A DNA stretch of 64,000 bases from Catellatospora bangladeshensis (GTDB lineage: Bacteria > Actinomycetota > Actinomycetes > Mycobacteriales > Micromonosporaceae): the NCBI RefSeq assembly GCF_016862575.1, contig NZ_BONF01000011.1:248001-312000 (forward strand), written 5' to 3'. Positions 41,579 through 48,909 of the stretch are shown piece by piece; the stretch's first letter is position 1, and every line of letters begins with the position of its first letter. A model generated the notes under the pieces. It was not told the origin of the DNA. It saw only the letters and a program-made list of their open reading frames with translations, and searched no databases. Position numbers and translations under genes: made by a program.

Positions 41579-42043
41579 TCACCCACGCGGCCGGTCCGGG
41601 TGGAACACGCCGCCCTCGGCGAACATCGCCCGCGCCACCGCGTGCCCGCGCTCGGCGGCGCCCCGGAACCACTCCTCCGACTCCGCCAGCCCCCGGTGTT
41701 GTTCGACCAGGCGGCCCATGTCGAACAGCGCCTCGGCGTCGCCTGCCTCGGCGGCCCGGCGCAGCCACAGCTCGGCAGCGTCCAGATCGCCATTGATCTT
41801 GTACGCGAGCCCGAGCGTGCGCATCGCGACCGGGTCGCCCTGCGCGGCGGCCAGGGCCAGTTGCCCGGTGTCGCGCAGCATCCGCCGGACCATCGTCGCG
41901 CGCAGCCCGAACCGGCCGCCCGAGGTCACCCAGACCCACAGCACGCCCAGACCCCACACGATCCAGCCCGCGGTGCGCAGGCCGCCGCTGTCGGCCGCGA
42001 ACCCCCAGATCGTGAGCACCGCAGCGGCCACGAACAGCACCAT
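41579..42043 (-). CDS. Membrane protein with Sel1-like repeats
   Basis: 154 residues from ATG at 42043 (GGAAGGAG upstream). The N-terminus has two transmembrane helices (LFVAAAVLTIWGFA and AGWIVWGLGVLWVWVTSGG). Two to three Sel1-type TPR repeats follow: AAQGDPVAMRTLGLAYKINGD, AELWLRRAAEAGDAEALFDM, SEEWFRGAAERGHAVARAMF. Such cytoplasmic repeats bind partner proteins. It converges with the SDR gene with only 3 nt between the stops. Role unknown. Confidence 0.83.
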   Translation of the reverse strand: MVLFVAAAVLTIWGFAADSGGLRTAGWIVWGLGVLWVWVTSGGRFGLRATMVRRMLRDTGQLALAAAQGDPVAMRTLGLAYKINGDLDAAELWLRRAAEAGDAEALFDMGRLVEQHRGLAESEEWFRGAAERGHAVARAMFAEGGVFHPDRPRG

Positions 42044-42235
42044 GGCCCACTCCTTCCCGCTGATCCGCGACAGTGCCCGCACGGTACGGCCGCCCCGCGC
42101 CCGCCCGCACGGGCCCGCGGCCACGCGACCGCCCCGCCGAAGACGCCACCGCACGGCGGCGACCACGCCGCACAGTGCCCGGACCAGCGCCGCAGGGTGG
42201 CGCCCGGCGTGCGGCTCCGCCGCCCGGCGTCCGCT

Positions 42236-42274
42236 CCCGGACCGGCCCGGAGCGGGAGCCGCGACCGGTCCGGG
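42236..42274 (-). terminator. Hairpin downstream of the GNAT gene
   Basis: CCCGGACCGG (42236-42245) and CCGGTCCGGG (42265-42274) are perfect 10-bp arms. They lie about 57 nt after the stop of the leftward GNAT gene, in the otherwise featureless 287-nt gap 42044-42330. Confidence 0.5.
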
Positions 42275-42330
42275 CACGGATCCGCCGACCTGCCGGTCCC
42301 CCTGATGACGGGCGCCGCGGTCAAGCTGCT

Positions 42331-43128
42331 CTAACCGAAGTCCGGGTGGGGCAGGTAGCGGTCCAGGGCGATCGGGTCGCCACCGCTGGACATGAACACG
42401 TCCATGTCGGCGATGCTGAACCCGGCCTCCAGCAGCAGCGGCAGCAGCGGGTTCGGGCCGAGCACGGCCAGCGCCGCCGTGCCCGCCGCACGGTGTGCCG
42501 CCAGCGCGGCCAGCACAGCGTCCGCGCACGCCTGCGTGGTGCGGCCGCCGGCCGGGCCGACCAGCACCCGGTCGCCCAGCGCGCGCACGACCGCGTAGCC
42601 ATCGGCGGTCCGGTGCACGCTCACCCCCGGCAGGGCGGCGTACCAGGCCAGGTCGGCGTCGCGGCGGCCACCGGAGGCGTCGGCGTCCAGGGCGGCGATG
42701 TCGGCCGCAGCGGCGGTGGGCTCGCGGCCGGGCAGCCCGCCGAGCGGGCCGCGCAGGTAGAGCAGCGGGCAGACCGGGCGCATCCCCTGCCGGATGTAGA
42801 GCGCCACCGCCCGCGGGTCGGACGAGGCGAAGGTGACCCGCGGCGCGGTGACGGGCAGCAGCCGGGCCAGCAGCGCCCGGCCCAGGCCCGACGACTGGTG
42901 CTCGGGCAGCACGAACAGGTCGGCCAGGTGGGTCAGCCCGCCGCGCAGGAACGTCGCGCCGAACCCGACCGGCTCGGTCCCCGCGAACCCCGCCAGCAGC
43001 CGCCCGTTGGCCAGCTCGCGGTCGAGGTAGTCCGGGCGGCGCGGCCACATCGCCAGGTTGCCGAACCGCCGCGCGACGGCGCGTACCCCGGCCAGGTCGT
43101 CCGGGGCGGCCTGCCGCACGGTGTACAC
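42331..43128 (-). CDS. GNAT-family N-acetyltransferase with extra C-terminal domain
   Basis: 265 residues. The N-terminal GNAT domain is clear: VRQAAPDDLAGVRAVARRF, LTHLADLFVLPEHQSSGLGR with the acetyl-CoA loop QSSGLG, and SSDPRAVALYIRQGMRPVCP. The second half (about 140-265) is a further alpha/beta domain ending LLLEAGFSIADMDVFMSSGG, which resembles a second, degenerate GNAT fold. Two-domain GNATs of this length are common in actinomycetes. Substrate unknown. It has no close operon partner. Confidence 0.87.
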   Translation of the reverse strand: MYTVRQAAPDDLAGVRAVARRFGNLAMWPRRPDYLDRELANGRLLAGFAGTEPVGFGATFLRGGLTHLADLFVLPEHQSSGLGRALLARLLPVTAPRVTFASSDPRAVALYIRQGMRPVCPLLYLRGPLGGLPGREPTAAAADIAALDADASGGRRDADLAWYAALPGVSVHRTADGYAVVRALGDRVLVGPAGGRTTQACADAVLAALAAHRAAGTAALAVLGPNPLLPLLLEAGFSIADMDVFMSSGGDPIALDRYLPHPDFG

Positions 43129-43192
43129 GCCGGGCAGCCTAACCGACGCGCGGCCGCTGACCGGGTCGTTCCGGCAGCGGCCGCCGGCGCCG

Positions 43193-43678
43193 TCAGGGGG
43201 CCAGGCAGGCGGCGAGTTCGGAGTGGTCGTACATCCAGAACCCGTAGAAGCCGATGGTCACCCAGCGGTTGACGCGCCAGTAGCGGTAGTCGGTCTCGAT
43301 GACCCAGCCGGGCCACGACTCCAGCGGCGCGAGCGCCATCCGGGTGCCGGCGTACTGGTACGCACCGGCCGACGCGGTGCCGCAGCGGGCACCGCTGGTG
43401 CTGGTCACCGCCAGATCGGCGGAGGAGACGATGGTGGCGCCGTCGCACTTGACGACGTAGCTGCGGCGGTAGTTGTTGTTGAAGGCGTCGGCGACCTGCC
43501 AGTAGCGGTAGCCGTCGACCGTGCCGATCAGCCAGAACGTGTCGCTGCTGCCCGAGCGGCTGTAGCTGCCGATCGCCGAGCAGGCCAGGGGGTCCGGCGC
43601 GGCGTGCGCGGCGGCCGGGGCGGCGAGCACGGATGCCAGTGCCGCCAGTACGGCGGCGAGCGCGAGCCTAGTTCTCAT
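43193..43678 (-). CDS. Small secreted Trp/Tyr-rich protein
   Basis: 161 residues from ATG at 43678. The signal peptide ends at AHAA. The mature part of about 130 residues has four Cys (likely two disulfides) and aromatic repeats such as GYRYWQVADAFNNNYRRSYV and ETDYRYWRVNRWVTIGFYGF. The internal similarity of YRYWQV and YRYWRV suggests two copies of a small beta domain. Function unknown. The aromatic content is reminiscent of small secreted binding proteins. Confidence 0.8.
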   Translation of the reverse strand: MRTRLALAAVLAALASVLAAPAAAHAAPDPLACSAIGSYSRSGSSDTFWLIGTVDGYRYWQVADAFNNNYRRSYVVKCDGATIVSSADLAVTSTSGARCGTASAGAYQYAGTRMALAPLESWPGWVIETDYRYWRVNRWVTIGFYGFWMYDHSELAACLAP

Positions 43679-43726
43679 GCCCCGCAAGGTAGGGCCGCCG
43701 GTCGCCGGAGCACAGCCGCCCGACGC

Positions 43727-44320
43727 CTAGCCGACATCAGCACCGCCGTCCGGGCGGGGGAACATCGCGGACGCGGCGGCGCGCAGGTTGGCGCGGGCCG
43801 CGTCGGGCGAGCCCAGGTAACCCGCCACCATCGCCCCGTCCCGCAGCATGACCAGGGTGTCCGCGCCGAGCTGCGGGTCGGCGTACCCGATGGTGGTCAG
43901 CAGCCCGGCCAGCGCGTCGCGGAACCAGGCGCGGTGCGTCACCACGGCGCGGTGGACCGGATGGTCCGGGTCCGGGAACTCGGCCGCGGCGTTGATGAAC
44001 GGGCAGCCGCGGAACCCGGGCGCGCAGATGTCCTCGCCGATGCCCTCGACACACAGGCCGAGCAGCCGGTAAGGATCGGCGGTGACCGCCTGCGCCGCCG
44101 CGAGCCGGGCCCGGATGTCCGCGTCGGCCGCCTCGACGTAAGCACGGACCAGGTCGTCCTTGCCGGGAAAGTGGCGGTAGAAGGTGGCCCGGGTGACCTG
44201 GGCCTGCTCGATCACCCGGTCCACCCCCACCGCGTGGATGCCCTCGGCGTAGAAGGTCCGGGCCGCGGCGGCGAGCAGCCGCTCGCGCGCCGCGGAGGGC
44301 TTTGCCGTCATCTCGGTCAC
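43727..44320 (-). CDS. TetR-family transcriptional regulator
   Basis: 197 residues from GTG at 44320, which follows TAGTCT by 6 nt (leaderless); ATG at 44311 is an alternative. N-terminal HTH: RERLLAAAARTFYAEGIHAV, VDRVIEQAQVTRATFYRHFP. The C-terminal ligand domain contains CAPGFRGCPFINAAAEFPDP with a Cys pair typical of one TetR subgroup. The alpha/beta hydrolase gene lies directly upstream on the same strand. Two AGAACG-type palindromes in front of that gene are the likely targets. Confidence 0.92.
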   Translation of the reverse strand: MTEMTAKPSAARERLLAAAARTFYAEGIHAVGVDRVIEQAQVTRATFYRHFPGKDDLVRAYVEAADADIRARLAAAQAVTADPYRLLGLCVEGIGEDICAPGFRGCPFINAAAEFPDPDHPVHRAVVTHRAWFRDALAGLLTTIGYADPQLGADTLVMLRDGAMVAGYLGSPDAARANLRAAASAMFPRPDGGADVG

Positions 44321-44342
44321 CTGCCCAGACTAGGAACCCCGG

Positions 44343-45140
44343 TCAGCGGGCGTGTGCCGCGGCCCAGGCGAGCGCGTGGTCGGCGACCTCCTCCCAGCCG
44401 TCCTGGCCCACCGTGAAGTGGCTGCGGCCGGGGTACTCGCGGTACTCGGTGAGCGCGGGCGAGTGCCGGTAGAGGCGGTGGTTGGCCCGGTTCACCGAGG
44501 CGGGCACGATGTTGTCGGCACCGCCCGCGACGAACAGCAGCGGCGCGCGGTCGGCGCGGCGTACGTCGACGGCCAGCGGCGACCTCGGGTCCAGGTTCGC
44601 GAACGCGCCCTGGAACAGCATCCGCGCGGCGGCGGGCACGTGGTAGCGGTCGTACGCCTCCCGGGACCGCTGCGCGCTGAGCGTGTTGGTGAAGGCGTAG
44701 TGGAACTGCTCGTGCGTGAACGGCACGGCCCGGTTGCGGTTGGCGGGGTTGCCGAGCACCGGCGACGCCGCCTTGAGCTGGGTGAACGGGAGCCGGTAGA
44801 CGCCGCGCACCTGTCCGGAGTGGATGGCGACGCCGGCCGCGCCCAGGCCCCGGTCGAGCATGAGCTGAGTGAGCAGGCCGCCGAAGGAGTGGCCCATGAT
44901 GATCGGCCGGGTGGGCAGGTCGGAGATGATCCGCTCGTAGTGGTCGGCGACCTGCGCGACGCCGAGCCCGGCCAGCGGCGACGGGTCGCGCCGCAGCGCC
45001 TCGACCCCGCCCTCCAGGCCCGGCCAGCTCGGGGCGAGCACGCGGTAGCCCTGCCGGGTGTAGCGGTCGATCCAGTGCTCCCAGCTCAGCGGGGTCATCC
45101 ACAGGCCGTGGATCAGCACGATCGTGTCGGGGGCGGTCAT
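44343..45140 (-). CDS. Alpha/beta hydrolase
   Basis: 265 residues from ATG at 45140. Canonical fold: TIVLIHGLWMTPLSWEHWID with the oxyanion HG, nucleophile elbow GHSFGG with Ser85, acid region LLFVAGGADNIVP and catalytic His in YPGRSHFTVG. No signal peptide, so it is cytoplasmic; it looks like haloperoxidase/esterase-type hydrolases. It is separated from the TetR gene by 22 nt. The palindromes upstream suggest inducible expression, probably in response to an ester or lactone substrate. Confidence 0.92.
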   Translation of the reverse strand: MTAPDTIVLIHGLWMTPLSWEHWIDRYTRQGYRVLAPSWPGLEGGVEALRRDPSPLAGLGVAQVADHYERIISDLPTRPIIMGHSFGGLLTQLMLDRGLGAAGVAIHSGQVRGVYRLPFTQLKAASPVLGNPANRNRAVPFTHEQFHYAFTNTLSAQRSREAYDRYHVPAAARMLFQGAFANLDPRSPLAVDVRRADRAPLLFVAGGADNIVPASVNRANHRLYRHSPALTEYREYPGRSHFTVGQDGWEEVADHALAWAAAHAR

Positions 45141-45163
45141 GGCTCCTGCCTTCTCATCAAGGT

Positions 45164-45240
45164 AGAACGAACGTTCTGTCTGCCGTTGACGGTAGACCGT
45201 CGCGCGCGGCCGGCTCAAGAGTCGGGAGAACGATCGTTCT
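45164..45240 (-). promoter_or_regulatory. Promoter with two TetR-type operators
   Basis: AGAACGAACGTTCT (45164-45177, one centre mismatch) and AGAACGATCGTTCT (45227-45240, perfect 14-bp palindrome). On the minus strand TTGAGC (45213-45218), an 18-nt spacer and TACCGT (45189-45194) form a promoter; the first operator covers the predicted start site. Confidence 0.75.
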
Positions 45241-45284
45241 ATGTCCTGCGTCACGTTTACGGCGGGGCGAGGTAGGGTGCGACC

Positions 45285-45752
45285 ATGACGGCCGCCCTTG
45301 ACGCGCTCACCGCCGCAGGTCTCGACCACCGCGTGATCCGGCACGGCCCGGTGCGCAGCCTGGCGGAGGCCGCCGCCGCGCGCGGTGTGGAGATCCCCGA
45401 CGTGGTGAAGACGATCGTGGTGCGGCGCGGTGCGGACGACTACCTGTTCGTGCTGGTCCCCGGCGGTCGGGTGATCTCGTGGCCCAAGCTGCGGGCGCTG
45501 CTGGGCGTCTCGCGGCTGTCCCTGCCGGACGCCGCCGAGGCCAAGGACGCCACGGGGTACGAGCGCGGCACGATCACGCCGTACGGCTCGCGCAAGCCGT
45601 GGCCGGTGATCGCCGACGAGCGGCTGCGCGGCCGGGAGATCACCCTCGGCGCGGGCGAGCACGGCACCGCCGTCGCGCTCGACGCCGACGCCTCCGTGTC
45701 CGGCCTCGCCGGCACCTGGTCCGACGTGACCGACCCCGAACCCGTCCCCTGA
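45285..45752 (+). CDS. YbaK/EbsC-family aminoacyl-tRNA deacylase
   Basis: 155 residues. YbaK/ProX-type pattern: VRSLAEAAAARGVEIPDVVK near 22, TIVVRRGADDYLFVLVPGGR with the conserved Lys just before it, and AKDATGYERGTITPYGSRKP, the loop that holds the substrate pocket. These free-standing domains hydrolyse mischarged tRNAs such as Cys- or Ala-tRNA-Pro. ATG at 45285 is 6 nt after TAGGGT (45273-45278), indicating a leaderless transcript. It is followed by a palindromic element and converges with the MocR gene. Confidence 0.9.
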   Translation: MTAALDALTAAGLDHRVIRHGPVRSLAEAAAARGVEIPDVVKTIVVRRGADDYLFVLVPGGRVISWPKLRALLGVSRLSLPDAAEAKDATGYERGTITPYGSRKPWPVIADERLRGREITLGAGEHGTAVALDADASVSGLAGTWSDVTDPEPVP

Positions 45753-45823
45753 CCTTGCCCTGACCCGACCCTGCCCGGCGCCCCGCCCTGCACTTGCGCG
45801 GCTCGGACGGCGGGCGCGCGGGC

Positions 45824-45877
45824 GTTAAGAAGGTGCCCTTCCTCTACCGAAACCGTTAAGAAGGTGCCCTTCCTTTC
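45824..45877. repeat. GAAGGGCACCTTC-family element, copy 5 (direct-repeat form)
   Basis: Two copies of GTTAAGAAGGTGCCCTTCCT (45824-45843 and 45855-45874) in the same orientation, 11 nt apart. On the minus strand the second copy encodes the end of the MocR gene: codons for Lys-Gly-Arg-Ala-Pro-Ser and the TAA stop. Confidence 0.87.
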
Positions 45878-47262
45878 ATCGCTTGGGCTAGGCGGATGAC
45901 GGCTTCGGGGATGAGGGCGGGTGGGGTGGCGGCGTAGGTGAGGCGCAGGTGGGGGGCCGGGGGTTCGGCGGCGTACCAGGGGCGGCCGGGGAAGACGACG
46001 ACGCCGGATGCGGCCGCCGCGGCGGCCAGGGCGGTGTCGTCGGTGCCGCCGGGCAGGGGCGCCCACAGGTGCAGGCCGCCGCGCGGGATCCGGGCCGGGA
46101 CCAGGTCGGGCAGGTGGCGGGACAGGGCCGAGAGCAGTGCCTCGCGGCGGTCGCGCAGGGCGGTGCGCAGGGTGCGGCGGTGGCGGGACCAGGCCGGGGA
46201 GGTCACGAACTCCAGGGCCGCCTGCTGCAGCGGGCCGGACACGAAGAAGTCGTCGAGCAGCCGGGCGGCGCGCAGCCGCGCCCCGGCCGGGCCGCGCGCG
46301 CCGATCGCGGCCACCCGCATGCCCGGTGCGGTCGACTTGGTGAGCGAGCGCAGGTAGACGACGTGCCCGTCGGGGTCGCCGGCGGCCAGCGGCGCGGGCG
46401 GCTCGCCGTCGATGGTCAGGTCGCGGGCGTAGTCGTCCTCGATCAGGAACGCCCCGGCGGCGCGCCCCGCATCGGCGACGTCGGCGCGGCGGTGCGCGGC
46501 CAGGGTGGCGCCGTGCGGGTTGGCGTACAGCGGCTGGCAGTAGAACAGCCGCGCCCCGGTGCGGGCGAACGCCGCGGCGAGCTGGTCCGGGCGTACCCCG
46601 TCGGCGTCGGCGGGCACCGGCACCACCCGCAGCCCGGCGGCCCGCGCCGCGGCCAGCGCGCCGAGGTACGTCGGGGACTCGACGAGCAGCGTGTCGCCGG
46701 GCGCGGCCAGCGCGCGCAGCGCGGTGGACAGCGCGGCCTGACCGCCGGGGCAGATCACCATGTCCTCGGCGCGCAGCCCGCCCCCCGCCTCCCGGGCGAA
46801 CCAGTCGCGCAGGTCGGCCCGGCCCTCGACGGGTCCGCGCTGCCAGGCGGCGGGCTGGCGGGCGGCTCGGGTGAGCGCGGCGCCGAGCGCGGCGGCCGGC
46901 TGCAGGTCCGCGTCGAGGTATCCGCCGGACAGCGCGATCGCCCCGGCGGGCGGTATCGCCAGTAACGCCTGCAGCTCCTGCTCGCCGGGCAACGCCGCGC
47001 CGAGGGCGACCGTCTGCCAGGACAGGTCCGGCACGCGGCGCTCGTCCGGCGCGGGCGCGGCGGCGAAGGTGCCCTTGCCGGGCCGTGCTTCGAGCACCCC
47101 CTGGACCGCGAGCTGCCGGATCGCCTCGGCGACGGTGACCGGGGACGCCTGGTGCCGTGCGGTCAGCTCGCGCACCGACGGCAGCCGGGTGCCCGGTGCG
47201 GCCGCCAGGGCCAGCCCGCGCAGATCTTGGATAACGCGGTCCACTGCGTTACCGTTGTTCAT
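45856..47262 (-). CDS. MocR-type (GntR + aminotransferase) PLP-dependent regulator
   Basis: 468 residues. GntR winged helix at 1-70 (VIQDLRGLALAAAPGTRLPS, VRELTARHQASPVTVAEAIR) fused to a class-I aminotransferase-like domain. The PLP lysine is in SLTKSTAPGMRVAAIG, with CPGGQAALSTALRALAAPGD and EDDYARDLTIDGE also typical. MocR regulators use bound PLP as effector or sense amino compounds. The start codon overlaps that of the divergent EamA gene. The last residues (KGRAPS) and stop are encoded by a palindromic repeat, so the repeat seems to have inserted at or replaced the original 3' end. Confidence 0.93.
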   Translation of the reverse strand: MNNGNAVDRVIQDLRGLALAAAPGTRLPSVRELTARHQASPVTVAEAIRQLAVQGVLEARPGKGTFAAAPAPDERRVPDLSWQTVALGAALPGEQELQALLAIPPAGAIALSGGYLDADLQPAAALGAALTRAARQPAAWQRGPVEGRADLRDWFAREAGGGLRAEDMVICPGGQAALSTALRALAAPGDTLLVESPTYLGALAAARAAGLRVVPVPADADGVRPDQLAAAFARTGARLFYCQPLYANPHGATLAAHRRADVADAGRAAGAFLIEDDYARDLTIDGEPPAPLAAGDPDGHVVYLRSLTKSTAPGMRVAAIGARGPAGARLRAARLLDDFFVSGPLQQAALEFVTSPAWSRHRRTLRTALRDRREALLSALSRHLPDLVPARIPRGGLHLWAPLPGGTDDTALAAAAAASGVVVFPGRPWYAAEPPAPHLRLTYAATPPALIPEAVIRLAQAMKGRAPS

Positions 47263-47302
47263 GAGAGACAAGAGTAACGCTACTGTGCCGGATCCGGTAA
47301 CG
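47232..47302. promoter_or_regulatory. Clustered GTAACG motifs at the divergent MocR/EamA start
   Basis: TAACGC (47232-47237) and GCGTTA (47246-47251) form an inverted pair with an 8-nt spacer inside the MocR 5' coding region. Further TAACGC (47275-47280) and GTAACG (47297-47302) lie on the other side. Candidate MocR binding sites controlling both genes. TACTGT (47281-47286) and, on minus, TACTCT are possible -10 boxes. Confidence 0.55.
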
Positions 47303-48205
47303 GCATCGGCCGACCCGGTCGGCGGCCTGGTCCTCGGCGCGCTGGGCGTGCTCGCGTTCAGCATGTCGCTGCCTGCCACCCGCGTCGCCGTGCAGCAGCT
47401 CGACCCGTGGTTCATCGCGTTCGGCCGGGCAGTCGGCGCCGCCCTGCTGGCCTGGGCGTACCTGCGCTGGACCGGCGCCCCGCGCCCCACCCGCGCCCAG
47501 TGGCGGCGGCTGGCCGTGGTCGCCGCCGGGGTCGTGATCGGATTCCCGCTGTTCAGCTCGCTCGCGCTGACCACCCAGACCGCCGCCCACGGTGCGGTCG
47601 TGGTCGCGCTGCTGCCCGCGATGACCGCGGTGTTCGCGGTGCTGCGCGCCGGGGAGCGCCCGTCGCCGCTGTTCTGGGCCGCCGCCGCGGCCGGGCTGCT
47701 GGCCGTGCTCGCGTTCCTCGTCGCGGGCGGCGCGGTGCGGGGCGCGCTCACCGTCGCCGACCTGTACCTGGTCGCCGCCGTGGTGCTGTGCGGGCTCGGC
47801 TACGCCGAGGGCGGTGCGCTGGCCCGCGAGCTGGGCGGGGCGCGCACCATCTGCTGGGCGCTGCTGGTGTCGCTGCCCGTCACGGTGCCGATCACGCTGC
47901 TGTCGGTCGCCGTGCACCCGCCGCGCGCCGACGCGGCGGCCTGGGCCTCGTTCGGCTACGTCACCGTGATCTCCATGTTCCTGGGCTTCTTCGCCTGGTA
48001 CGCGGGCCTGGCCCGGGGCGGCATCGCCCGGGTGGGCCAGATCCAGCTCGCGCAACCCGTGCTGACGATGGCATGGTCGGCACTGCTGCTCGGCGAGGCG
48101 GTCACCCCCGCCTCGATCGGCGCGGCGCTGGTGGTGCTCGCCTGCGTGGCGGCGATCCAGCGCACCCGCCGTCCCGCCCTGACCCCCGCCGCCCGGAAGG
48201 CCTGA
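47261..48205 (+). CDS. EamA/DMT-family transporter
   Basis: 314 residues if started at ATG 47261; GTG at 47285 is also possible. Ten transmembrane helices in two EamA repeats: GGLVLGALGVLAFSMSLPAT ... and AAVVLCGLGYAEGGALAREL ..., with the motif FAWYAGLARGGIARVGQIQL and LGEAVTPASIGAALVVLACV at the end. DMT members export amino acids or other metabolites, e.g. RhtA/YdcZ-like. Divergence from a MocR regulator fits control by an amino compound. It forms an operon with PaiB (2-nt gap). Confidence 0.9.
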   Translation: MRDKSNATVPDPVTASADPVGGLVLGALGVLAFSMSLPATRVAVQQLDPWFIAFGRAVGAALLAWAYLRWTGAPRPTRAQWRRLAVVAAGVVIGFPLFSSLALTTQTAAHGAVVVALLPAMTAVFAVLRAGERPSPLFWAAAAAGLLAVLAFLVAGGAVRGALTVADLYLVAAVVLCGLGYAEGGALARELGGARTICWALLVSLPVTVPITLLSVAVHPPRADAAAWASFGYVTVISMFLGFFAWYAGLARGGIARVGQIQLAQPVLTMAWSALLLGEAVTPASIGAALVVLACVAAIQRTRRPALTPAARKA

Positions 48206-48207
48206 CG

Positions 48208-48834
48208 ATGTACACACCCGCCCACTTCGCCGCCGACGAGGCCGCCGTACGCGAGCTGCTGGCCGGGCCCGGCGCGGCGGACCTGGTCACCGCGACCGCC
48301 GAGGGTCTGGCCGCGACGACGCTGCCGCTGCTGTTCGACCCGGCCGCCGGGCCGCACGGCGCGCTGCTGGGCCACCTGGCCCGCAACAACGACCAGTGGC
48401 GCCGCCCGGTGCTCGGCGAGGCCCTGGTGATCGTGCGCGGCCCGGACGCCTACGTCTCCCCCGCCTGGTACGCGTCGAAGGCCGAGCACGGCCGCGTCGT
48501 GCCGACCTGGAACTACGCCGTGGTGCACGCGTACGGCGAGCTGGTCGTGCACGACGACCCGGCCTGGACCGGCGACCTCGTGCGCCGCCTGACCGACCGG
48601 CACGAGCAGGGCCGCGCCCACCCGTGGTCGGTCGACGACGCGCCCGCCGCGTACGTCGCGGGCCAGCTGCGCGCCATCGTCGGCGTCGAGCTGCGCATCA
48701 GCCGCGTCGAGGCGAAGTGGAAGCTCAGCCAGAACCGCCCACCGGCCGATGTGGACGGCGTCGTCGCGGGCCTGCGCGCCGGCGGCGACCAGCGCACCGC
48801 CGACGCGGTCGAGCGGGCCCGTCCCGCGAGCTGA
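48208..48834 (+). CDS. PaiB-like FMN-binding protein
   Basis: 208 residues from ATG at 48208. PaiB/FMN-binding split-barrel pattern: MYTPAHFAADEAAVRELLAG at the start, LPLLFDPAAGPHGALLGHLA, RNNDQWRR, VIVRGPDAYVSPAWYASKAE, VPTWNYAVVHAYGEL and KWKLSQNRPPADVDGVV near the end. The family was first described as a negative regulator in Bacillus but binds FMN/haem and may be an enzyme. It is cotranscribed with the EamA exporter and so probably belongs to the same MocR-controlled response. Confidence 0.92.
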   Translation: MYTPAHFAADEAAVRELLAGPGAADLVTATAEGLAATTLPLLFDPAAGPHGALLGHLARNNDQWRRPVLGEALVIVRGPDAYVSPAWYASKAEHGRVVPTWNYAVVHAYGELVVHDDPAWTGDLVRRLTDRHEQGRAHPWSVDDAPAAYVAGQLRAIVGVELRISRVEAKWKLSQNRPPADVDGVVAGLRAGGDQRTADAVERARPAS

Positions 48835-48909
48835 TCACCGGACTGCCGCGGCGGCGCCGTTACGGCTAGCATTCGAGGCCCCGACGGCGCCATACCCCCG
48901 GAGCCCCCC

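Noticed and set aside
42044-42330. Possible small gene in the 287-nt gap between the Sel1-like and GNAT genes
   Set aside because: Open frames here give only Arg/Pro-rich sequence without start signals; apart from one hairpin I see nothing in it.
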